From Silicimonas sp. (GTDB lineage: Bacteria; Pseudomonadota; Alphaproteobacteria; Rhodobacterales; Rhodobacteraceae): a stretch of 64,000 bases of DNA. This document shows positions 49,009-56,473 of this stretch, piece after piece; the stretch's first letter is position 1; the number at the start of each line of letters is the position of its first letter. The notes under the pieces were generated by a model. It saw nothing but the letters and a program-made list of their open reading frames with translations, had not been told where the DNA came from and made no database searches. Location: NCBI GenBank assembly GCA_022826385.1, contig JAJDUZ010000066.1, forward strand, positions 124,001 through 188,000, read 5' to 3'. The translations under genes and the position numbers were made by a program.

Positions 49009-49029
49009 CAAAATTTCATTTGTAATATT
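48993..49029. promoter_or_regulatory. Inverted repeat AATATTAC...GTAATATT before ccr
   Basis: Arms at 48993-49000 and 49022-49029 are perfect 8-bp complements, 21 bp apart. The left arm lies inside the proposed promoter spacer, as an operator might. An inner ACAAA/TTTGT dyad lies between them. Confidence 0.5.
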
Positions 49030-49100
49030 GCGCAGCCATCTTTACTCGGTTACCCCATTGCTAATGATTCTGCGATGCAGCACGGTATGAGGGGAAAGAC

Positions 49101-50378
49101 ATGGCTTTGGACAAGGCGGACGCGATGGAAAAGAAGGACCTTTATGACATCGGAGAGATGCCTCCGATGGGTCACCTGCCGGAAAAGATGCATGCCTGGG
49201 CGATCCGGCGTGAACGCCACGGCGACCCGGACCAGTCCTTTGCCTTGGAAGTCGTCGACGTTAAGAAACCGGACAGCCACGAAGTCGTGGTGCTCGTGAT
49301 GGCTGCTGGCGTGAACTACAACGGCGTCTGGGCCGGGAAGGGCGTGCCGATCAGCCCCTTCGACGTGCATGGCGCAGACTATCACATCGCCGGCTCGGAT
49401 GCCTCGGGCATTGTCTGGGCCGTGGGCGACAAGGTGCGCAACTGGAAGGTGGGCGACGAAGTCGTGATCCACTGCAACCAGGACGATGGCGACGATGAAG
49501 AGTGCAACGGCGGCGACCCGATGTTCTCGAACAGCCAGCGCATCTGGGGGTACGAGACACCTGATGGATCCTTCGCGCAATTCACCACCGTTCAGGCGCA
49601 GCAGTTGATGCCGCGTCCAAAGCACCTGACCTGGGAAGAAAGCGCCTGCTATACCCTGACGCTGGCCACGGCGTATCGGATGCTGTTTGGTCACCATCCG
49701 CATGAATTGAAGCCGGGACAGAATGTTCTGGTCTGGGGCGCGTCGGGCGGGCTGGGGTCGTATGCGATCCAGCTGATCAACACCGCGGGTGCCAATGCGA
49801 TTGCCGTGATCTCGGATGAAGACAAGCGCGACTTCGTGATGAGCCTTGGCGCCAAGGGCGTGATTAATCGCAAGGACTTCAAGTGTTGGGGGCAACTGCC
49901 CGAGGTGAACACCGAGGCTTATAAGGAATGGTTTGCCGAAGCGCGGAAGTTCGGCAAGGCGATCTGGGAGATCACGGGCAAGGGCGTGAATGTCGATATG
50001 GTGTTCGAACATCCGGGCGAAGCGACCTTCCCGATCTCGACCTTTGTCGTGAAGAAGGGCGGCATGGTTGTGATCTGCGCCGGCACCACCGGTTATAACC
50101 TGACGATGGATGCGCGTTATGTCTGGATGCACCAGAAGCGCATTCAGGGCAGCCACTTCGCGCATTTGAAGCAGGCAGCCTCGGCAAACAAGCTGATGGT
50201 CGAGCGTCGTCTTGATCCGTGCATGTCGGAAGTCTTCCCGTGGGAGGAGATCCCGCACTCGCACATGAAGATGATGCGGAACGAACACAAGCCGGGCAAC
50301 ATGGCCGTTCTGGTGCAAGCGCCGCACACCGGTTTGCGCACTTGGGAAGATACTCTGGAAGCCAGCGTTTCCCGTTAA
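49101..50378 (+). CDS. ccr: Crotonyl-CoA carboxylase/reductase
   Basis: Ccr reductively carboxylates crotonyl-CoA to ethylmalonyl-CoA with NADPH and CO2, the key step of the ethylmalonyl-CoA pathway. The 425-residue medium-chain reductase starts MALDKADAMEKKDLYDIGE, has AAGVNYNGVWAGKG near the CO2 site, the NADPH loop LVWGASGGLGSYAIQL and a late RIQGSHFAH segment. It is divergent from ecm; mch and the malyl-CoA gene lie about 10 kb away. Confidence 0.96.
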   Translation: MALDKADAMEKKDLYDIGEMPPMGHLPEKMHAWAIRRERHGDPDQSFALEVVDVKKPDSHEVVVLVMAAGVNYNGVWAGKGVPISPFDVHGADYHIAGSDASGIVWAVGDKVRNWKVGDEVVIHCNQDDGDDEECNGGDPMFSNSQRIWGYETPDGSFAQFTTVQAQQLMPRPKHLTWEESACYTLTLATAYRMLFGHHPHELKPGQNVLVWGASGGLGSYAIQLINTAGANAIAVISDEDKRDFVMSLGAKGVINRKDFKCWGQLPEVNTEAYKEWFAEARKFGKAIWEITGKGVNVDMVFEHPGEATFPISTFVVKKGGMVVICAGTTGYNLTMDARYVWMHQKRIQGSHFAHLKQAASANKLMVERRLDPCMSEVFPWEEIPHSHMKMMRNEHKPGNMAVLVQAPHTGLRTWEDTLEASVSR

Positions 50379-50476
50379 GCAACAATTCGAATCTATGGCC
50401 GCCCGATCGTTTGGGTCAGATGAACATCTGGCTCAAATGGTCGGGCGAAGTCGTTGAATGCAGTAATTTCAATATG

Positions 50477-50527
50477 TTAAATTCTCGCCCCTCGCCAGAT
50501 ATGGGGAGTAGATTCTGGCGAATTTAA
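50477..50527. promoter_or_regulatory. Nested inverted repeats upstream of the luxR locus
   Basis: TTAAATTC (50477-50484) pairs with GAATTTAA (50520-50527), and inside it TCGCCAGA (50492-50499) pairs perfectly with TCTGGCGA (50514-50521). It lies between the ccr stop and the luxR locus. It may be an operator or a structured terminator of ccr. Confidence 0.55.
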
Positions 50528-50555
50528 GGCAAAATCTCCACATGCTAAGGTTGTG

Positions 50556-50570
50556 TTAAGCTTTCGTTAA
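50556..50570 (+). promoter_or_regulatory. Perfect CtrA box TTAA-N7-TTAA upstream of the luxR locus
   Basis: TTAA at 50556-50559 and at 50567-50570 are separated by seven bases, the full CtrA consensus. It is 22 bp before the ATG of the small ORF that precedes luxR. Confidence 0.7.
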
Positions 50571-50591
50571 CCAATCGGGAAGAGATAACGC

Positions 50592-50804
50592 ATGGTACAT
50601 GATTGGATTCTTGACGTCCTGACGGACCTTCGTGACTTCGCCTCCAAGAACGGGCTCGGCGTCACGGAAGAGCAGATCGACCGCGCTTTGGTTGCCGTTG
50701 CTCGCGAGTTGGACGCAAGGCAGGGGATGGCGCAGGGGACGGCGCAAATTGGCCATGTTAGAGAGTTTTCTGGATCGATTGCAGAAGGTCAAAACGCTCG
50801 GTGA
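50592..50804 (+). CDS. Small conserved-looking ORF overlapping the start of luxR
   Basis: The 70-residue product (MVHDWILDVLTDLRDFASKNG...) is an amphipathic helical protein. I recall similar short proteins annotated upstream of LuxR genes in Rhodobacteraceae, but I cannot name a function. GGGAAGAG lies upstream of the ATG. Its end overlaps the luxR start by 50 bp in another frame, so translation of the two may be linked. It follows the CtrA box closely. Confidence 0.6.
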   Translation: MVHDWILDVLTDLRDFASKNGLGVTEEQIDRALVAVARELDARQGMAQGTAQIGHVREFSGSIAEGQNAR

Positions 50805-51459
50805 CCTTGACGGTGCAATCCTGTCGCTCAGCGACGAACTGAACGCCGAGCATATGGTTTATCACTCGGTCGGTTCAGGCGGAAAAGAATATGCCGTCAC
50901 CACGTATCATCCGATCTGGGTCGACCAATATCTGGGAAATGACTACGCCCGGATTGACCCGGTCGTGCAAGCCTGTCTCAGACGCTTCCATCCGGTTGAC
51001 TGGAAGCGTCTCGACTGGTCGGGTAAGGCGACCCGCGAATTCTTGCACGAGGCGGTCGATGCGGGTGTCGGCAGCCAAGGATTCTCGATCCCGATCCGTG
51101 GGCCGTCGGGGCAATTCGCTCTGTTCTCGGTCAGCAGCCGCGACAGCGACGAACACTGGGCGAGATACACACAGGACTACACCCGGTCGTTGATCCTTGC
51201 CTCGCATTACGTGAACCAGAAGGCGCTTGAGATCGAGAATGGCACCGACCAAGCCGAAATCGCCAGCCTCAGCCCGCGCGAGACGGACGCGCTGACGATG
51301 CTGGCGCTGGGGCTCAGCCGGGCGCAAGCCGCCGACAGCCTCTCGATCTCCGAGCATACATTGCGGGTCTATATCGAAAGCGCGCGGTTCAAGCTCTCGG
51401 CGATGAACACCACGCACGCGGTGGCGCGCGCCATGAATCAGGGCCTGTTAAGGGTCTAG
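50755..51459 (+). CDS. LuxR-type quorum-sensing transcriptional regulator
   Basis: The 234-residue protein has an autoinducer-binding domain with the conserved Trp, Tyr and Asp-Pro (W55, Y59, D68-P69 in PIWVDQYLGNDYARIDPVV), and a C-terminal GerE helix-turn-helix (LSPRETDALTMLALGLSRA to LRVYIESARFKL). It should bind an acyl-homoserine lactone made by the LuxI encoded next to it. The ATG at 50755 lacks a strong RBS and lies inside the small upstream ORF. Confidence 0.93.
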   Translation: MLESFLDRLQKVKTLGDLDGAILSLSDELNAEHMVYHSVGSGGKEYAVTTYHPIWVDQYLGNDYARIDPVVQACLRRFHPVDWKRLDWSGKATREFLHEAVDAGVGSQGFSIPIRGPSGQFALFSVSSRDSDEHWARYTQDYTRSLILASHYVNQKALEIENGTDQAEIASLSPRETDALTMLALGLSRAQAADSLSISEHTLRVYIESARFKLSAMNTTHAVARAMNQGLLRV

Positions 51460-51462
51460 TAA
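51448..51462 (+). promoter_or_regulatory. Near-consensus CtrA box TTAA-N7-GTAA before luxI
   Basis: It overlaps the luxR stop and lies about 145 bp before the luxI ATG. One base differs from the consensus. Confidence 0.35.
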
Positions 51463-51606
51463 CCATCCCGTTCGAACCACTTTACAGGCGGTAACAGCTC
51501 CGCCCGCGGCAGTTTACAGCCTCTCACCGGTCCGATCTTGCTGTTCTCAGCCCATTAGCGAACGCTTCCTAGCTCTCTTCCCGTTCACAACGGAAGGGGG
51601 CTTCCC
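51463..51606. other. luxR-luxI intergenic region
   Basis: It presumably holds the luxI promoter. I looked for a lux box here and found none convincing. Confidence 0.3.
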
Positions 51607-52242
51607 ATGCTTCGCTATGTCTATGCAGATCAACTTCACCAGTTCCCGCGCTTGGCGCAGGGCATGTTCCGTGACCGGGCAGTGCAGTTCAGCGCCCGTC
51701 TTGGATGGGAGGTTTCGGTGGATGACGACGGGAACGAACGCGACCAATATGACGATCTGAACCCGCTCTACATTCTCTGGGAGCGTCCCGACGGCACACA
51801 TGGCGGGTCGCTGCGTCTTCTGCCCACAACGGGCGATACGATGCTGAACGATCACTTTGGGCACCTGACGGATGGTGTCACGATCCAAAGCCCGTTCATC
51901 TGGGAATGCACGCGCTTCTGTCTTGCGCCCGGGGCCGAGGCGCACGTGTCCTCGGCGTTGATGCTGGGGGTTCTGGAGCTGGGGCTGAACGCGCATCTGG
52001 ACCACATTGTCGGCGTGTTCGACGCGCGCATGATCCGTGTCTATGCCCGCGTCGGCTGGGGACCAACCGTGCTGGGGACCGAGGGCGAGGGGCGCAATGC
52101 CATAAGTGCCGGGCTTTGGCCGTGTGACGAGGGTTTCCGCGCGCGTCTTCTGTCGAAGGCGGGGATCAGTGCCGAGGTTTCGGACCATTGGTACAACCGC
52201 AGTTTCGGCACGGTGGCAGAGCAGATTGGGGCGGTGGCCTGA
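51607..52242 (+). CDS. Acyl-homoserine-lactone synthase (LuxI family)
   Basis: LuxI makes acyl-homoserine lactone from SAM and acyl-ACP. The 211-residue protein keeps the conserved residues at the usual places: R24, F28, W34, the acidic pair at D46/D49, R70, and E100/R103 in WECTRFCL. The acyl chain cannot be predicted from sequence. It follows luxR in the same direction, forming a complete cognate pair. A GGAAGGGGGC RBS precedes the ATG. Confidence 0.96.
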   Translation: MLRYVYADQLHQFPRLAQGMFRDRAVQFSARLGWEVSVDDDGNERDQYDDLNPLYILWERPDGTHGGSLRLLPTTGDTMLNDHFGHLTDGVTIQSPFIWECTRFCLAPGAEAHVSSALMLGVLELGLNAHLDHIVGVFDARMIRVYARVGWGPTVLGTEGEGRNAISAGLWPCDEGFRARLLSKAGISAEVSDHWYNRSFGTVAEQIGAVA

Positions 52243-52264
52243 AGGGGCGATGTCCAACGCAGAG

Positions 52265-52299
52265 AAGGGTGCGGAAATTGTCTCAAATTCCGCACCCTT
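52265..52299. terminator. 12-bp hairpin between luxI and the helicase gene
   Basis: AAGGGTGCGGAA (52265-52276) and TTCCGCACCCTT (52288-52299) pair perfectly around an 11-base loop, 23 bp after the luxI stop. There is no T-run, so a factor-independent stop is uncertain. Confidence 0.55.
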
Positions 52300-52343
52300 G
52301 CCCACTGGTGGCGCGGTCGGGGAACAGGTAGTCTCGCGCCACC

Positions 52344-53873
52344 ATGTCGCTTCCCGTCACCACCTTTTCCGAAGATCAGGCCGAAGCGTTCGACCGGGTT
52401 GCCGAGCTGTTGCAAAGCGCGGGCGTCGACATCGAAGAAAGTCTGATGACGCCCCGCTCGGCGGGCAGCCAAGGGGCGATGGCGGTCATCGGCAAGGCCG
52501 GTTCGGGCAAGACCATGTTGCTGGCGCGACTGGCCGAGGCGCTTGGGGAAGCCGGGGTCGAGACGATCAGCGGCGACTATGAAGGCCGCCGACGCAAGGA
52601 CAAGCGGACGCTCGCCATTCTTGCGCCCACCAACAAGGCGGCCAGCGTGTTGCGCACCCGTGGAGTCGCGGCGACCACCATTCACCGCATTCTATACACG
52701 CCGCTCTATGATCCCGAGTACGAGAAGATTGCCGAATGGCTGATGGGCAATGGCGAACGCCCCGAGGTCGAAGGGCTCAGCGACGCCGCGCTGGACCGGG
52801 CCCTTGAGTTCTTCAAGACCAACAAGTCCATTCCCGGTGCTTTGGCCGCGGCCGGTCTGAAAGGGTCGGATTTCATCTTGGGCTGGAAGCGGCGCGAAGA
52901 CCCGCTGGACATCGGGTTTGTCGACGAGGCGTCCATGCTGGATGCCCGGCAATACGAAGACCTGTCTGAAATTTTCCCCACGCTCCTCCTGTTTGGTGAC
53001 CCGGCTCAATTGGCACCCGTGAACCAGTCCGGTTCGATGGTGTTCGACACGCTGCCCGAGCCCCGCAAGATGGTGCTCAACCGTGTGCACCGGCAGGATC
53101 TCGACAACCCGATCCTGGACCTCGCGCACGCACTTGGTCGTGAGGATCTGGGGTTCGAGGCGTTTGAGCGCATGATCGAAGAGGCGGCCGCGTCAGATGA
53201 CCGGGTTGTCGTGGCGCCGCGGGTGGAGGCCAGCATGATGGCGCGGTCTCCGGTGCTGGTCTGGCGCAACGCCACACGCATCCGGTTGATCCACGCCTTT
53301 CGTGGCGCCTATGGTGCGCCGCCCGATGCCTTGTTGCCAGGGGAACCATTGATCTGCGACGGGATTGAACTGCCCTTGAAGCACCGTAAGAAGCGTCTCG
53401 ATCTCGAGGCGCGCGGTCTGATCAAGGGGGCGCAGGTTATCTACCTCGGCCCCGGACGGCGTGCCGGGTTCTCGCGGCTTCATGTGATCGGCGCGCCCGA
53501 ACCGCAGGTTTCGGCAGCCTCGATCGTCAAGATCGAGATGCCCGACGAGGAAGAGCCATTCATTCCCTTCGCCGCGAATATGGGCGCGGCTTTCCTGCAC
53601 GGTGCCGCCGTCACCATTCACAAGGCGCAAGGGTCGCAATGGCCCGAGGTACAGGTCTTTGCGCCCGATCTTTATGCAGCCAGCCGCGCCGGGCGTATGG
53701 AAGCGGGCATTCCCCTTTGGAAGCGTCTCGCCTACGTTGCGATCACGCGGGCCGAAGAGCGCCTGCATTGGGTGACACGGTACCGGTTGGGCAAGCCAAC
53801 CGAGGCGCTGAGCACGGCGGATCTGGATGCGCCGCCGGCGCCGTTTGAATTGACAGGGGAGGACGAGGCATGA
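52344..53873 (+). CDS. ATP-dependent RecD-like DNA helicase
   Basis: The 509-residue protein is a superfamily 1 helicase: Walker A GKAGSGKTMLLARL, motif Ia LAPTNKAASVLRT, motif II FVDEASML, motif III LFGDPAQLAPV, and late motifs TIHKAQGSQWPEVQV and AYVAITRAEERLHW. The arrangement is of RecD2/UvrD-C type without nuclease domain. It lacks recB/recC neighbours and probably works alone in repair or recombination. The stop overlaps the SDR start by 4 bp. Confidence 0.9.
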   Translation: MSLPVTTFSEDQAEAFDRVAELLQSAGVDIEESLMTPRSAGSQGAMAVIGKAGSGKTMLLARLAEALGEAGVETISGDYEGRRRKDKRTLAILAPTNKAASVLRTRGVAATTIHRILYTPLYDPEYEKIAEWLMGNGERPEVEGLSDAALDRALEFFKTNKSIPGALAAAGLKGSDFILGWKRREDPLDIGFVDEASMLDARQYEDLSEIFPTLLLFGDPAQLAPVNQSGSMVFDTLPEPRKMVLNRVHRQDLDNPILDLAHALGREDLGFEAFERMIEEAAASDDRVVVAPRVEASMMARSPVLVWRNATRIRLIHAFRGAYGAPPDALLPGEPLICDGIELPLKHRKKRLDLEARGLIKGAQVIYLGPGRRAGFSRLHVIGAPEPQVSAASIVKIEMPDEEEPFIPFAANMGAAFLHGAAVTIHKAQGSQWPEVQVFAPDLYAASRAGRMEAGIPLWKRLAYVAITRAEERLHWVTRYRLGKPTEALSTADLDAPPAPFELTGEDEA

Positions 53874-54607
53874 GCAGAACGATCATCATCACCGGCGCAA
53901 GTCAGGGTATTGGCAAGGCGACAGCCGAGGTTTTCCTGAATGCAGGCTGGACCGTCGGGTGTCTTGCGCGATCGGAAGACAAACTGCGCGCACTTTGGGA
54001 CACTGAGGATCGCGCGATCCCCTTGTCCTGCGACGTCACCGACAGTGCAGCCGTTGATGCCGCGTTTCAGACCTTTGCCGATCAGGCCGGACGGGTGGAT
54101 GCGATCTTCAACAATGCCGGTCGGGGCAGTCCCGCCGAAAGCATCGACGAAATCACGGACGAGACCTGGGCTTCGGTCTTGTCGGTCAACGTGACCGGCA
54201 TGTTCAACTGCGCGCGCGCCGCATTCCGGCATATGCGGCACCAGTCGCCGCAGGGTGGGCGGATCGTGAACAACGGCTCGATCTCGGCTTACACGCCGCG
54301 CTGGCGTTCGGTGCCCTACACCACCACCAAACACGCGATCACCGGGTTGACCAAAAGCCTCAGCGTGGATGGACGCCCGTTCGACATTGCCTGCGGTCAG
54401 ATCGATATCGGCAACGCGCTGACCGACATGACCGAGGATATGGCGACCGGGAAACCGCAAGCCGACGGCACCATGGTGCCCGAACCCACGATGGATGTTA
54501 TGCATGTTGCCGAGGCTGTGCTGAACATGTGCGATTTGCCGTTGGCGTCGAACGTGCAGTTCATGACGATCATGGCGACGAAGATGCCTTACATCGGCCG
54601 GGGGTAG
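53870..54607 (+). CDS. Short-chain dehydrogenase/reductase
   Basis: The 245-residue protein has the classical SDR NAD(P) loop TGASQGIGKATAEVF, NNAGRGS, the catalytic Ser in NNGSISAYT and the YTTTKHA motif with the Tyr and Lys. Substrate is unknown. It is translationally coupled to the helicase gene, although a functional link is not obvious. Confidence 0.9.
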   Translation: MSRTIIITGASQGIGKATAEVFLNAGWTVGCLARSEDKLRALWDTEDRAIPLSCDVTDSAAVDAAFQTFADQAGRVDAIFNNAGRGSPAESIDEITDETWASVLSVNVTGMFNCARAAFRHMRHQSPQGGRIVNNGSISAYTPRWRSVPYTTTKHAITGLTKSLSVDGRPFDIACGQIDIGNALTDMTEDMATGKPQADGTMVPEPTMDVMHVAEAVLNMCDLPLASNVQFMTIMATKMPYIGRG

Positions 54608-54653
54608 CATTTTCCGACACGGAAAATGGTCCGGAATTTTTCCAAAATTCCGG
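54608..54653. terminator. Two tandem triloop hairpins between convergent genes
   Basis: CATTTTCCG-ACA-CGGAAAATG (54608-54628) and CCGGAATTTT-TCC-AAAATTCCGG (54631-54653) are both perfect stems with three-base loops. They fill the gap between the SDR gene and the TIGR02186 gene, so may stop transcription from both sides. Confidence 0.65.
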
Positions 54654-54658
54654 CGCCC

Positions 54659-55408
54659 TCAGTTCCGAACCAGTCGAAAGGCGGCAGACGCGCCCCAACC
54701 GGCGAAAATCGCGATCGCGATGGACATGAGGCCATATATCAAGGGCTGCTCGCGCGAGAGGCGGAACAGGAACCGCTCCAGCCCGACCTTCTGCACGGCA
54801 ATCACCGTTTCATAGCTGTCCACGACGGCACCGTCGCGGGTCAGGAAGAAGCGCGCGGTATAGTCGCCCTCGGTCAGATTGGCGGGCAGGCGGACCGAGG
54901 TGCTGAACAGGGTCTGCTCTTCGAACGAGATCGATCCAATATTCGTCTGATAAAGCGCCTTACCTTCCCGAATGCGGATCAGCGCTTCGGTGAAGTCCTC
55001 GCTTCCGGCCATTGTGGCCCCGACCGAACGGATCGCGCGCCGGATCGAGATGTGGTGGCGCAAATCCTCGGTGTCGGTAATCACCTTGGTCCAATCGTCC
55101 GACGTGGCCACCGCATAGAAACTGGGCGCCCGGTCAACCTCGATCGTGTCCGTATTGACCCAGATGCCGAAACGGCGCGCCTTGCGGCGGACATTCACGG
55201 GTTCCGAAGGGCCCGCCACAGCAAGAACGATCTGCAACGGGTGGTCGTCCGAGATGGCCTCTTCTCGTTTCACGGCGCCGAAGATCAGGATCTCCGATCC
55301 GTCGAAGTTCGTCGTGATGGCGATCCGGTTCTGGCTGAGGCCCACCACGACCTCTTCGGCCTGTGCCGGAACGACCAGCGCAATCAGCAGAAGAAGGGCG
55401 CGCAGCAT
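54659..55408 (-). CDS. TIGR02186 family transmembrane protein
   Basis: The 249-residue protein starts with a signal peptide (MLRALLLLIALVVPAQA), has a beta-rich periplasmic part (VGLSQNRIAITTNFDGSEI) and ends with one membrane helix. This fits the alphaproteobacterial TIGR02186 family, typically next to a TauE/SafE transporter, as here (1 bp away). A role in anion or sulfite export is suggested by context only. Confidence 0.85.
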   Translation of the reverse strand: MLRALLLLIALVVPAQAEEVVVGLSQNRIAITTNFDGSEILIFGAVKREEAISDDHPLQIVLAVAGPSEPVNVRRKARRFGIWVNTDTIEVDRAPSFYAVATSDDWTKVITDTEDLRHHISIRRAIRSVGATMAGSEDFTEALIRIREGKALYQTNIGSISFEEQTLFSTSVRLPANLTEGDYTARFFLTRDGAVVDSYETVIAVQKVGLERFLFRLSREQPLIYGLMSIAIAIFAGWGASAAFRLVRN

Positions 55409-55409
55409 C

Positions 55410-56330
55410 TCAATGCCCTCCCACAGCGCCGACCGAGAAAAGTTCGGACGGTTGGATCAGCAGGTCCAGCGCCAGCTTGCCGCAGACGGCAAGCACCATG
55501 ATGGAAAGCAGAATGCGCAGCTGTTCGGCCTTCAGGCGCGCGCCCAGTTGGGTGCCGATCTGGGCGCCAATCACACCGCCCAACAACAGCAGGACGGCAA
55601 GGATGATGTCGACCGTATAGTTCGTGGTGGCGTGTAGAAGCGTGGTGAAGCCGGTCACGAAAATGATCTGGAAGAGCGACGTGCCGACGACAACCTTGGT
55701 GGGCATCCCAAGGATATAGATCATCGCGGGCACCATGATGAAGCCGCCGCCGACGCCCATGATTGCAGCCAGAATACCGACAAGGATACCAACAATAATC
55801 GGCGGGATCACCGAGATATAAAGCCCGGAGGTGCGGAACCGCATCTTGAACGGCAGCGAATGAGCCAGACCGTGCTTGCGGCGCGTCGGCTTGACGCCGC
55901 CCGGCGCGCGACTCCGGCGCAGCGCGCGCAGGCTCTCGATGAACATCAGCCCGCCGACGATCCCGAGGAAAACGACATAGGACAGGCGGACCAGCAGATC
56001 GACCTGCCCGATCGCCCTCAACGCGTTGAAGATCTGCACGCCAAGTGCCGCGCCTATGAGGCCGCCGATCAACAAGACGGTCCCCATCCGCAAATCGACC
56101 GTGCGGCGCCTCAGGTGCGCCAATGCGCCCGAAAAGGACGAGGCGACGATTTGGTTGGCTTCGGTGGCGACCGCGACGGCAGGCGGGATGCCGATGAAGA
56201 AGAGAAGGGGTGTCATCAGGAAACCACCGCCCACACCGAACATGCCCGACAGCACACCGACAAGCCCGCCCAACCCAAGAAGCAGGAACGCGTTGACGGA
56301 AACCTCGGCAATGGGGAGGTAGATTTGCAT
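55410..56330 (-). CDS. TauE/SafE (TSUP) family sulfite exporter
   Basis: The 306-residue protein has about eight membrane helices with the paired glycine-rich repeats of the TSUP family: LSGMFGVGGGFLMTPLLFFIG near residue 28 and AAIMGVGGGFIMVPAMIYILG near 175. Such proteins export sulfite or organosulfonate. The partner TIGR02186 gene follows. It is divergent from the MATE gene. Confidence 0.92.
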   Translation of the reverse strand: MQIYLPIAEVSVNAFLLLGLGGLVGVLSGMFGVGGGFLMTPLLFFIGIPPAVAVATEANQIVASSFSGALAHLRRRTVDLRMGTVLLIGGLIGAALGVQIFNALRAIGQVDLLVRLSYVVFLGIVGGLMFIESLRALRRSRAPGGVKPTRRKHGLAHSLPFKMRFRTSGLYISVIPPIIVGILVGILAAIMGVGGGFIMVPAMIYILGMPTKVVVGTSLFQIIFVTGFTTLLHATTNYTVDIILAVLLLLGGVIGAQIGTQLGARLKAEQLRILLSIMVLAVCGKLALDLLIQPSELFSVGAVGGH

Positions 56331-56473
56331 GCGCTTTCCCTTACGCCCGTGCTTCGGCTGGGTTCAACGGCCAATTGCTGCAACTGCATCGGGCCAGATG
56401 CGACAAATCGGAACAGGCGTCCCCTGTATTTCTGTCGATGGACAGCCGGGGCCAGCACTGCAATGCTGCGACC

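Larger units (their letters stand above)
48780..49100. promoter_or_regulatory. Shared ecm/ccr control region (over 300 bp)
   Basis: The region is clearly AT-rich near ccr. It holds a possible ccr promoter, an AATATTAC/GTAATATT inverted repeat and two AATTCGCC copies 80 bp apart (48853-48860, 48933-48940). No ORF fits. Confidence 0.6.

Noticed and set aside
51460-51606. lux box in front of luxI
   Set aside because: The best stretch near 51482-51500 pairs at fewer than half of the arm positions, so it is not a credible palindrome.
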